Below are positions 35,173 through 43,048 of a DNA stretch of 63,237 nt, piece after piece. The notes below the pieces were generated by a model, which saw only the letters and a list, made by a program, of their open reading frames with translations, was not told where the DNA came from and ran no database searches. The stretch lies in contig JAFLBM010000023.1 in NCBI GenBank assembly GCA_017303455.1, positions 1 through 63,237 of the forward strand, given 5' to 3'. Position 1 is the first letter of the stretch; each line of letters begins with the position of its first letter. Source of the DNA: Chitinophagales bacterium. Its GTDB lineage: Bacteria; Bacteroidota; Bacteroidia; Chitinophagales; Chitinophagaceae. A program made the position numbers and the translations under genes.

Positions 35173-35799
35173 TTATTTAATTCTATTGAATCCCTTTGCG
35201 TCGCCATAATCCCGTTCAACAGTATTTATTATGTCATTGTCCAGCATTTTCTTTAATTCGGATCTTGTAAACAAGAGTTCCTGTTCTTTGACAAAATAAT
35301 CTTCCTCGTTCAACTTATTTACAAACCCGTTATAGACCAGGTTGCTGTGATAAGTGAAAATAGTATCATTCTGAATTTTGCTAATTCTTAGGAAATAATA
35401 TTCTGTCGAATTGTTTTTTTCTTCTCTGATTATATAGACATCCCCTGCTCGTGGATTGTCAACAAATCTTCGCTTTTCCTTTTGTTTGTTTAAATTAACA
35501 TTGACAAGAAAAAGAATAGCACCGGCAATAACTATAAGTCCGGAGTATAAATAGATGGGCCTTTTTGTTTGGGTTTCATAACGCTTTTGAAGAGAGTCAA
35601 TTCTTATAGGATTACCACAGCTATTGCAGCGGATGCAACTTGTTATGATACCTGTGGGAAAAAACGGTATATAAAAGATATGAAAATACTCTCTGTAAAC
35701 TCTTATAGTAAGATCAAAAGTCTTACACGCTGTACATGCTTGTTGGTTTTCAATATGGGTCTTTACTCTTAATTTTCGTCTGCCGTAAATCAGGAACAT
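35173..35799 (-). CDS. Zinc-ribbon membrane-anchored protein, function unknown
   Basis: A 208-residue protein. It starts MFLIYGRRKLRVKT, then CTACKTF, HIFYIPFFPTG, and CIRCNSCG, the layout of the zinc-ribbon 15 group in which a hydrophobic IPFFP stretch lies between two Cys pairs. One helix follows (about 90-110), then a soluble domain rich in charged residues. First gene of an AT-rich group of orphan minus-strand genes. Confidence 0.7.
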   Translation of the reverse strand: MFLIYGRRKLRVKTHIENQQACTACKTFDLTIRVYREYFHIFYIPFFPTGIITSCIRCNSCGNPIRIDSLQKRYETQTKRPIYLYSGLIVIAGAILFLVNVNLNKQKEKRRFVDNPRAGDVYIIREEKNNSTEYYFLRISKIQNDTIFTYHSNLVYNGFVNKLNEEDYFVKEQELLFTRSELKKMLDNDIINTVERDYGDAKGFNRIK

Positions 35800-35820
35800 A
35801 TTGATAATTTAGAATTGCTG

Positions 35821-36381
35821 CTAAATATCCTGAATAGTTATTCTCCTCTTTTCCTTCAATGCCTTGAAATGGGAAGGGGTTAACCCGGTTGCCTTTTTAA
35901 ACTGCGTTGATAAATGGGCAACACTGCTGTAATGCAGTTTATGTGCAATTTCTGAAAAGGTATCCTCTCCAAAAATAATCAGTTCTTTTATCCGCTCAAT
36001 TTTTAAGGCAATGATAAATTGCTCAATGGTGCTGGCCTCCACCTCTGAAAAGAAATTAGCCAGGTAGGTATAATTAAGATTCAGTTCTTTACTTAACAAA
36101 GCAGAGAACTTCATCGTAGGCTTTTCGTCCGAGTGGTACACATAATTAATTGCCGCCTTCCTGATCTTTTCAATTAATACCCCCTGCCGCTTTTCCAATA
36201 ACTCCAGCCCGGCCTTTTTGATCTTCCGGTTCAATTGCTTCTTTTCCTCCGCCGACAGGGCTTCTTTTGTTTCTATTTCCCCCAATTCCACTTTCACCGG
36301 GGAAATGTCCAGTTCTTCCAGGGCTTCTTTCACCACCAGCTTGCAGCTTTCACAAGCCATATTTTTCACATAGATCTTCAT
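35821..36381 (-). CDS. HMA-like CxxC domain fused to an AraC-type regulator
   Basis: A 186-residue two-part protein. Residues 1-65 look like a heavy-metal-associated domain: MKIYVKNMACESCKLVVKEAL with the C-x-x-C pair, then VKVELGEIETKEAL. Residues about 85-186 form an AraC helix-turn-helix pair: NYTYLANFFSEVEAST and EIAHKLHYSSVAHLSTQFKKATGLTPSHF. It suggests transcription control through metal or thiol sensing. The ars operon is 4 kb away but on the other strand. Confidence 0.8.
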   Translation of the reverse strand: MKIYVKNMACESCKLVVKEALEELDISPVKVELGEIETKEALSAEEKKQLNRKIKKAGLELLEKRQGVLIEKIRKAAINYVYHSDEKPTMKFSALLSKELNLNYTYLANFFSEVEASTIEQFIIALKIERIKELIIFGEDTFSEIAHKLHYSSVAHLSTQFKKATGLTPSHFKALKEKRRITIQDI

Positions 36382-36505
36382 ACATTCTTTCTTTGCGGGG
36401 ACAAATTAACCGGCGCCACCACACCCGGCTTAGATTATTTTGTTGGCCGGGTTAGCAAGGTATTGCTTTTAGGGCTGGTTTCCTGCATAAAGATACGCTA
36501 AGGCA

Positions 36506-36523
36506 ATTTTTACACAGTTCATG
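36506..36523. repeat. 18-base repeat also present at 61957-61974
   Basis: TTTTTACACAGTTCATGT occurs here and near the AT-rich DUF418 gene; both copies lie shortly after the stop of a minus-strand accessory gene. It may be a cassette boundary remnant. Confidence 0.55.
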
Positions 36524-36545
36524 TTCTGGCCATTTGAAATAGGGG

Positions 36546-36965
36546 TCACCGGTTAAAATATATGGTGTCTCTCAATTCTATGTTCTTGTTAAGCACATTT
36601 ATCTTAGCAATACAGACATAAAAGGTATCACCAATATAAACTATGTCTACATGTGCTGGTGTTGCTGCAATTACGGAATCATACCCGGCAAGCTTAGATT
36701 CGGTAAAGGCGTTGATATACATATCATATTTGCAATCACTTTTCCAGACTATTTTGCTTTTTTGTGGCGAACTACCCAAAATTGAATCAGTTTCCGCTTG
36801 CAGGCTATCTAATCGTTCAATATATATTTTCTCTCTTGTTGCTTTCGTATAGTAATAGAATTTGCCGTTTTTCAATTGTTGGCACTTAGTTATGTCCTTA
36901 CATGAGCCTGTGATGAACAGGTGAGTAAGGATTACAATTAGCAAACAAAGTTTAGTATTGTTCAT
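36546..36965 (-). CDS. Putative lipoprotein, function unknown
   Basis: A 139-residue protein starting with a lipoprotein signal (hydrophobic run ending F-I-T-G-S-C). The rest is small and polar with YYYTKATREKIYIERLDSLQAETDSI and a C-terminal DIVYIGDTFYVCIAKI. No family is recognised. AT-rich. The 18-base repeat TTTTTACACAGTTCATGT lies 22 bases after its stop. Confidence 0.6.
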   Translation of the reverse strand: MNNTKLCLLIVILTHLFITGSCKDITKCQQLKNGKFYYYTKATREKIYIERLDSLQAETDSILGSSPQKSKIVWKSDCKYDMYINAFTESKLAGYDSVIAATPAHVDIVYIGDTFYVCIAKINVLNKNIELRDTIYFNR

Positions 36966-37011
36966 TCCCTTTTTTTAGATGGCCCGTGAGTTGCGCACAA
37001 CCGCCAGTGCT

Positions 37012-37584
37012 TTATTCATTCACCCCAAATAGTTCTAAGGTAACCGAGATATCATAAGCCCTGTGAGCTTTGCTTTTATCCTCGTACAAAGCTACTTTCA
37101 TGGTTTTTCCCTCCGCCTTCCATTGCCATCCATCAGAGACGATCCGGTTATCTGGTGACTGTAAGAATCTCTTTTTCTGGCCGGGGCTTTTCCATTGCTC
37201 TTTTAAAAATGTACAAAGCTGGCGAAACTCCCGTTTTGCTCTTTTGCGATAGTCCGGGTAAAACCTGGGCACATAAAGGCTACTAAGCATAATACTTATA
37301 AGTGTATCGGATACATAGGTAAGCGCAACCATTTTAAAGTGAACGCCCCCCAACGGGTAAGGTTGGTTAATAGCTGCTTCATATGAATAGGTTATTTCAG
37401 TTCTGCCCTTATACTCCATTTTTCCTGCTTCTTTCAGCCGGAAGCTGCTGTCCTGCTGTGCCCGGGTGGTACCTAAAAAGAAGGGGGCCATTCCCCGGCG
37501 AATATCAAACACTCCAAGTTCCTGCGCTTCGCTAAGGAAAACAACAGATAAAAGGGGTAGTATGGATAAGTGCTTTCGTAACAA
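37012..37584 (-). CDS. Exported protein, function unknown
   Basis: A 190-residue protein with a signal peptide cut after S-E-A-Q. The body (FDIRRGMAPFFLGTTRAQQDS, then AALTYVSDTLISIMLSSL-like strands) is predicted beta-rich. The start codon is TTG (37582-37584); no ATG precedes the signal. Its TAA is followed by AGCACTGGCGGTTGTGC, nearly the same bases that follow the stop of its upstream neighbour. No family recognised. Confidence 0.6.
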   Translation of the reverse strand: MLRKHLSILPLLSVVFLSEAQELGVFDIRRGMAPFFLGTTRAQQDSSFRLKEAGKMEYKGRTEITYSYEAAINQPYPLGGVHFKMVALTYVSDTLISIMLSSLYVPRFYPDYRKRAKREFRQLCTFLKEQWKSPGQKKRFLQSPDNRIVSDGWQWKAEGKTMKVALYEDKSKAHRAYDISVTLELFGVNE

Positions 37585-37620
37585 GTGTGTCGGTTGTTGT
37601 ATTTGCTAACTGCCAGAGCT

Positions 37621-38199
37621 TTATTGTTTTAATTTATATTTCCCTTCGATTTTATATTTCTTTCGGCAATCGGTTAAATCGTGTTTATTGTATTTAGAGT
37701 ATACGTACTTATTGGAATTGTAAAAATCCCGAACCATTCTTTGATATTCCCTTTTATTCTTATAGTCAAACAGATAGTCATAAAAACTCCAACAATCGTT
37801 TACAAATAAGTCAAACTGCTTGTGGGTAACAATAAACGCCGGAAACTCAGCAATTTCTTCAAGTGCAAAATATGATATTTCACCTACGTTAAGTTTGCCT
37901 TGCTTACAGCCATCATAAACATTTGTTATTGTAGTATCCGTTAAACTTTCAATTAATGGTAGAATTGATGACTTGCCCCGTTTGATTATTTTCCAATAAA
38001 TATCTGCATCACAGTTAAGAGAACCAGACTTCATTGTCGATAAGAGTGATATTAGACTGTCCTGCCCTACTTGGGTCCTTGTTACGGCATCCGTTTTTTT
38101 TGGGGGGAGATTGTCTGCAGGTTGTTCGGCGTTTGAGGAATTGTTAGAGTTACTACAATTCCAAAATAAGGTAAGAAGGAATAGCAAGGTTTGTTTCAT
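37621..38199 (-). CDS. Putative lipoprotein, function unknown
   Basis: A 192-residue protein with a lipoprotein signal ending L-F-W-N-C, then a Ser/Asn-rich linker and a helical domain (SLISLLSTMKSGSLNCDADIYW, LNVGEISYFALEEIAEFP). The ATG at 38199 is chosen because it starts the signal and follows AAGGAGG-like bases (unusual in this window). No family recognised. Stop followed by AGCTCTGGCAGTT, as at 37012. Confidence 0.6.
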   Translation of the reverse strand: MKQTLLFLLTLFWNCSNSNNSSNAEQPADNLPPKKTDAVTRTQVGQDSLISLLSTMKSGSLNCDADIYWKIIKRGKSSILPLIESLTDTTITNVYDGCKQGKLNVGEISYFALEEIAEFPAFIVTHKQFDLFVNDCWSFYDYLFDYKNKREYQRMVRDFYNSNKYVYSKYNKHDLTDCRKKYKIEGKYKLKQ

Positions 38200-38217
38200 T
38201 ATTGGCCTCCTTAAAAC

Positions 38218-38345
38218 ACACAACGTTCGGGCTTGGCGTCGTGGCGATATTCCGTGTTACGTCAGCCGGGACTGGTGCTGATCAAAGATATGAAGATGAG
38301 AATATATTCGTAAAGCCGCCATGACGCCAAACCCCTTGTTGTGCG
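38218..38345. repeat. attC-like imperfect inverted repeat between two orphan genes
   Basis: Outer arms CACAAC (38219-38224) and GTTGTG (38338-38343), inner arms TTGGCGTCGTGGCG (38233-38246) and CGCCATGACGCCAA (38317-38330), 13 of 14 paired. The two arm pairs with unpaired segments and a 70-base central part resemble integron attC or a similar cassette boundary. Ends lack the exact RYYYAAC/GTTRRRY consensus. Confidence 0.6.
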
Positions 38346-38351
38346 CAGTTC

Positions 38352-38732
38352 TTACTTAATTTTATGGATAGCCCTTTTAAATAGAGGTATTGTCATAAAA
38401 ATGGTGGTAAGTGTATAGATAATTGAGTAAGTGTAAATTTCAAGCTTGGGAGAATCCGGGATAGGCAGTATGAGTAAGATGGAAAATCCGATTACAAAAC
38501 TTGTAAGTGTTGCTATTATTGGCATGCCTAATAGTAATAAATAGTTTCTTAGCCTACACAAAATCGCCAATGAAATATAGAAAATGTATGTCAACGCAAG
38601 GAGGAATTTTGCAACGTAAAAGAAATGGTCGCCTTTAAAGGTTGCGTAAATCTCAAAATTTTTCGCCCAATAGGCCGACGCAGTAATTGCTATTATGAAA
38701 TAAAGAAGACAAATGGCCGGATATTTTTTCAT
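38352..38732 (-). CDS. Small membrane protein, function unknown
   Basis: A 126-residue protein with four predicted helices (about 5-25, 40-62, 66-92, 100-120) and little soluble sequence. No family is recognised. AT-rich, between the attC-like repeat and a 330-base gene-free region. Confidence 0.55.
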   Translation of the reverse strand: MKKYPAICLLYFIIAITASAYWAKNFEIYATFKGDHFFYVAKFLLALTYIFYISLAILCRLRNYLLLLGMPIIATLTSFVIGFSILLILPIPDSPKLEIYTYSIIYTLTTIFMTIPLFKRAIHKIK

Positions 38733-39061
38733 TACTATGCTTTAACCGAGGATTAAATGAAGTTATACATGAGTAAAATTAAGTTTTGAGCAAGATGAAA
38801 TAGTCAATTGATTATCATGAATAAATGTAACAGTGACCTATAGAATTACGCACAACGTGTGTATTTGCGTTAATATACGCTACTCAAAAGGGGGTAACAA
38901 TTTTTTTAAAGCCTTCTTTCTGAAATAATTATTAAAAAAAACGCTATCGCCCCGGGGTAGCGCAAATGCAACCAAAACTTTCGCAAAAACACTACCCGAT
39001 TTTAAATCATCTGGTATTTATCAGGAATGTTCTACTTATTACATCCTCCTTTCTGAGTTGA
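38733..39061. other. Gene-free AT-rich region with nadA terminator
   Basis: No gene seen. On the minus strand CGCTA, CCCCGGGG and TAGCG form a hairpin (38942-38962) followed by eight T (38932-38940), an intrinsic terminator about 100 bases after nadA. GCACAACGTGTG near 38850 resembles one half of the cassette boundary at 38218, but no second arm is evident. Confidence 0.6.
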
Positions 39062-40069
39062 TTACAACCCTGCCTTTGCACTTATCTCTAGCATCCTGTC
39101 AATAGGTTTCTTCGCTGCCAGGCGCAGTGTTTCTTCCATATTGATCTCCGGTGTTTCATACTCCATGCAGAGATAGAGTTTCTCCAGCGAGTTCAGCTTC
39201 ATATGCGGGCAATCATTGCAGGCGCAATTATTATCAGGCGGTGCGGGAATAAATGTTTTACCCGGTGATGCTTTCATCATCTGGTGCAGGATGCCGGTCT
39301 CCGTGGCCACGATATATTCCTGTGAGGAATCTGTTTGCGTATATTTCAATAAGCCCGTAGTGGAACCAATATAGTCTGCCATGCGCAGAATAGGATCTTC
39401 ACATTCGGGATGAGCGATCAGTTTGGCCTGCGGGTGTCTTATTTTCAGCTTGGTAATTTTTTCCAGGCTAAATATTTCATGCACCATGCAGGCACCATTC
39501 CACAACAACATATCCCTTCCCGTTACTTTGTTGATATAAGCTCCTAAATTTTTATCCGGCGCAAAGATGATCTTCTGGTCTTTGGGAAAACTTTCTACAA
39601 TGATCCGGGCATTACTGCTGGTTACGATCACATCACTCAGTGCTTTGATACCGGCGCTGCAGTTGATATAACTCACCACCACATGATCGGGATGCTGCTC
39701 TTTGAATTTTTTAAATAGCGGCGGAGGACAACTATCACTTAGCGAACAACCGGCTTTCAGGTCCGGTATCACTACTTTCTTCGATGGGTTTAAGATCTTG
39801 GCGGTTTCCGCCATGAAATGCACCCCGGCAAAAACGATCATATCCGCCTGGGTCTTCTCGGCCTGTTGTGCCAAACCCAGGCTGTCCCCGATATAATCAG
39901 CCACATCCTGGATATCCGGTTCCTGGTAGTAGTGCGCCAGCACCACGGCATTTTTTTCTTTCTTCAACCGTTCGATAGCGGCAAAGAGGTCCATCGTGGG
40001 ATCGAGGTCAATGTCCAGGAATCCTTTTTTTTCAACGTTGGCTTTGGCATCAGCGATTGAAGTGTTCAT
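39062..40069 (-). CDS. nadA: Quinolinate synthase
   Basis: A 335-residue [4Fe-4S] enzyme. KNAVVLAHYYQEPDIQDVADYIGDSLGLA, FAGVHFMAETAKILNP, CSLSDSCPPP, YINCSAGIKA, and CACNDCPHMKLNSLEK supply the conserved His and cluster-binding Cys. It condenses iminoaspartate with dihydroxyacetone phosphate to quinolinate in NAD synthesis. ATG at 40069 is preferred; the frame is open 12 residues further into the oriC-like region. No nadB is in the window. Confidence 0.95.
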   Translation of the reverse strand: MNTSIADAKANVEKKGFLDIDLDPTMDLFAAIERLKKEKNAVVLAHYYQEPDIQDVADYIGDSLGLAQQAEKTQADMIVFAGVHFMAETAKILNPSKKVVIPDLKAGCSLSDSCPPPLFKKFKEQHPDHVVVSYINCSAGIKALSDVIVTSSNARIIVESFPKDQKIIFAPDKNLGAYINKVTGRDMLLWNGACMVHEIFSLEKITKLKIRHPQAKLIAHPECEDPILRMADYIGSTTGLLKYTQTDSSQEYIVATETGILHQMMKASPGKTFIPAPPDNNCACNDCPHMKLNSLEKLYLCMEYETPEINMEETLRLAAKKPIDRMLEISAKAGL

Positions 40070-40139
40070 GTTTGTTTTTTTTCGTTGCGGTTGATCAGGC
40101 AGCAATATTCCACCACGAATTCCAATTTTTCAAAACAAA

Positions 40140-40560
40140 GTTTTTTCTCCATCCCCGTTAATACAATAATAGTAATACTATATTTTTATAAAAAAAGAGT
40201 ATTATTATTACAGCTGTGGATTCGTGGATAACTGTTTTGCTTCCTGCTTTGTAAAATTACTAAACCTGGTTTATACACATTATTAACAGGGAAATCCACA
40301 TAAAGGTTTAGCGTCACTGCTGCATTTCAGCTATACTATCCACAGGCTTGTTTATAACCAACCTGCAAAAGAAAACAACGCTAAAAAAATTTCCGGCTGT
40401 GGATAGTGGTGGAACAACTCGTTAAATTCCTACATCTTTCATGGTGCTTGTACGGCTTTCCTCTTTTCGTTTCCAATGATGCACTTCGCTATCCACGTTT
40501 CACAGCGGGTTATGCACATTTATTTTTCTCCATGCACAGGTCAGTGGGGAGAAATAACCG
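40140..40560. other. Candidate replication origin (oriC)
   Basis: Inside a 619-base gene-free region between divergent nadA and the S46 peptidase are at least eight 9-mers close to TTATCCACA. Eight-of-nine matches: 40223-40231, 40271-40279 (TTATACACA), 40336-40344, 40398-40406, 40510-40518. Seven-of-nine: 40215-40223, 40292-40300, 40489-40497. Left of them 40155-40210 is almost pure A/T with a 13-bp inverted repeat (one mismatch). On the minus strand two adjoining boxes are followed by GCTG and TAA-TAA-TAA-TAC, like the DnaA-trio unwinding element. dnaN is 14 kb away. I saw no dnaA in the window. Confidence 0.6.
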
Positions 40561-40688
40561 CTGATGAAGACGATTGAAATGAATTGGTATAACAAATAAA
40601 GAACATAACTATCTGCAAAGGGTAAATATACAAGTGGAAAAGGCTTTAATTAATAAAGGACTAATTTTGAGGCCTCAAAATTTGCTGT

Positions 40689-42857
40689 ATGAAGTACCTC
40701 AAACTCCTATTAGTTTCGTTTTGCTTATTGATTGTATCGCTGGTCCGGGCTGATGAAGGCATGTGGCTCCCGCTGCTGCTGGAAAAGATGAATGAGAAAC
40801 AGATGAAAAGCCTGGGTATGAAGATCAGCGCCAAAGACATCTATAATATTAACAGCGGCAGCCTGAAAGATGCCATCGTGAGCTTTGGTGGTTTCTGTAC
40901 CGGCGAAGTGATCTCTTCCAAAGGGCTCGTATTAACCAACCACCACTGCGGTTTTGATGCGATCCAGAACCACTCCACGCTGGACCGTAATTATATAAGA
41001 GATGGTTTTTGGGCAAAGAACTATGGTGAAGAGATTCCCAACCCCAAACTCTTTGTCACGTTTATTGTGCGGATAGAAGATGTAACGAAGACTATATTAA
41101 ATGGTGTAACCGCCACGATGACCGAAAGTGAACGGCAATCCACTATTGATAAGAATATGGCGGCTGTTGCCAAAACCGTAAAGAAAGAAGCTTACCAGGA
41201 TGGTTTTATCCGGGCCTTCTTTGAAGGAAACCAGTATTATATGTTCATCACCGAACGGTATAATGATGTTCGCCTGGTAGGAGCACCACCTTCCAGTATT
41301 GGCAACTTTGGAAAAGATACAGACAACTGGATGTGGCCCCGCCATACGGGAGATTTTTCCATGTTCCGCATTTATGCCGGCAAGGATAATAAACCGGCCG
41401 ATTATTCACCCGACAATGTGCCCTATGTGCCAAAAAAGGCATTATCTATTTCTTTAGATGGTGTAAATGAAGGTGACTTTACCATGGTCTTTGGTTTTCC
41501 CGGCCGCACCACGCAATACCTGCATTCATCCGCAGTAGATCAAATTATGAAAGTGAATGACCCGGCCAAGATCGCCATCCGGGATAAAGCCTTATCGGTG
41601 ATGGATAATTTTATGCGGAAAGACGAACAGGTGAAGATCATGTATGCGGCTAAATATGCCAGTGTGCAGAATGCATATAAAAAATGGCAGGGCGAAGTAT
41701 TGGGATTAACAAGAACCGATGGAGTTGGTAAGAAGAAAATATATGAGACCGAATTCCAGAAAAGAGTGAATGCGAACCCGCAATGGAAAACGAACTATGG
41801 AAACCTGTTACCCGAACTGGAAACAGCATATGCAGATATGCGGTCGCCGGGTTTTGCCAGGGATTATTATACCGAGATAACCGGAAGGGTGGAATTATTG
41901 ACCATTGCGGCCCAGCTCAACAGTTTGATCAGCGCTTATGAAAAAGACGGAGAAAAAGGATTTGCACAACGCCTGCCCACGGTAAAAAATATACTGACCG
42001 ACCTGTTGGGAGAATTTAGTCCCCTGGTGGACCAGCAATTGTTTGAAGTGCTGATGGAGATGTATGTAATAGACCAGGAAGAAAAATATGTTTCTCCCGT
42101 ATTCAAAGAATCACTGGCTGCCAGCGAAGGAAGCTATAAAAAACTCGCCAACCAACTGTACAGCCAAAAGGAATTGTACACGACCGGTGAATTGATGAAG
42201 CTGTTAGATAAGCCGGCAGCCGCAGTAACTGCGGATCTGAAAGAACGGTTATTATTAAAACTATATAACAATATATTAAAGACCTATCAAACGCAGGTGC
42301 AGGGCCCGGTGAATGAAGTGCAGGCCCGTATCAACAAACTGCAAAGAACTTATATGCAGGCGCAGATGGAAGTGATGAAGGAAAGAAAATTCTATCCCGA
42401 TGCCAACAGTACGCTGCGGGTTACTTATGGTAATGTAAAAGGCTACAATGCCCGGGATGCGGTGAAATATGATTATTATACTTATCTCGACGGCGTGATG
42501 GATAAATACAAACCGGGCGACTATGAATTTGATGTACCTGAAAAGCTCAGGACATTATATAATAACAAAGATTTCGGTCCATACGGCAGCAAAGGAAAAA
42601 TGCCGGTTTGCTTTATCGCCATGAACCATACCACGGGTGGTAATTCCGGCAGCCCCGCCCTGGATGCATACGGTAATTTGATCGGCCTGAACTTCGACCG
42701 GGTTTGGGAAGGCACGATGAGTGATATTAATTATGATCCTTCTATTTGCCGTAATATCATGGTGGATATCCGCTATGTACTTTTTGTGGTAGACAAATAT
42801 GCCGGGGCCGGCCACCTGGTGAAGGAAATGAAACTGGTTCACCCCAGGAAGAAATGA
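40689..42857 (+). CDS. S46 family dipeptidyl-peptidase, DPP11 type
   Basis: A 722-residue periplasmic serine peptidase with a signal peptide (cut near S-L-V-R-A). The chymotrypsin-like triad is in TNHHCGFDAIQ (His), DNWMWPRHTGDF (Asp) and GGNSGSPALDAYGNLIG (Ser). Eighteen residues after the catalytic Ser the NFDRVWE stretch has Arg where DPP7 has Gly; in characterised S46 enzymes Arg there gives Asp/Glu specificity (DPP11). It releases acidic dipeptides from oligopeptides. TAATTTTG at 40662-40669 is a likely -7 element. Confidence 0.93.
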   Translation: MKYLKLLLVSFCLLIVSLVRADEGMWLPLLLEKMNEKQMKSLGMKISAKDIYNINSGSLKDAIVSFGGFCTGEVISSKGLVLTNHHCGFDAIQNHSTLDRNYIRDGFWAKNYGEEIPNPKLFVTFIVRIEDVTKTILNGVTATMTESERQSTIDKNMAAVAKTVKKEAYQDGFIRAFFEGNQYYMFITERYNDVRLVGAPPSSIGNFGKDTDNWMWPRHTGDFSMFRIYAGKDNKPADYSPDNVPYVPKKALSISLDGVNEGDFTMVFGFPGRTTQYLHSSAVDQIMKVNDPAKIAIRDKALSVMDNFMRKDEQVKIMYAAKYASVQNAYKKWQGEVLGLTRTDGVGKKKIYETEFQKRVNANPQWKTNYGNLLPELETAYADMRSPGFARDYYTEITGRVELLTIAAQLNSLISAYEKDGEKGFAQRLPTVKNILTDLLGEFSPLVDQQLFEVLMEMYVIDQEEKYVSPVFKESLAASEGSYKKLANQLYSQKELYTTGELMKLLDKPAAAVTADLKERLLLKLYNNILKTYQTQVQGPVNEVQARINKLQRTYMQAQMEVMKERKFYPDANSTLRVTYGNVKGYNARDAVKYDYYTYLDGVMDKYKPGDYEFDVPEKLRTLYNNKDFGPYGSKGKMPVCFIAMNHTTGGNSGSPALDAYGNLIGLNFDRVWEGTMSDINYDPSICRNIMVDIRYVLFVVDKYAGAGHLVKEMKLVHPRKK

Positions 42858-43048
42858 CCCGGGAATTGGTAACCAGGAATTGGTTTTTAGTGGTTTCGGG
42901 ACTGCCCAGCCGGGCTTTCCGGGGCCGGGAAAAGCGGCATGGAGCTGAAATCCTAATTACTAAATCCCAATTACTGAATTACACACTATTTTTCCCCAAA
43001 AGCCCTATTTTTGCCGTCCTTTCATAAACAGTTTATTATACTATTAGT

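Noticed and set aside
38218..38345. A CRISPR array
   Set aside because: There is a single two-arm repeat with no regular spacer pattern; no cas genes are in the window.
42858..43005. GGAATTGG direct repeats and GC-rich short stems between the S46 and PpiD genes
   Set aside because: Too short and imperfect to call an element or terminator; the only firm feature there is the -7 box of the PpiD-like gene.
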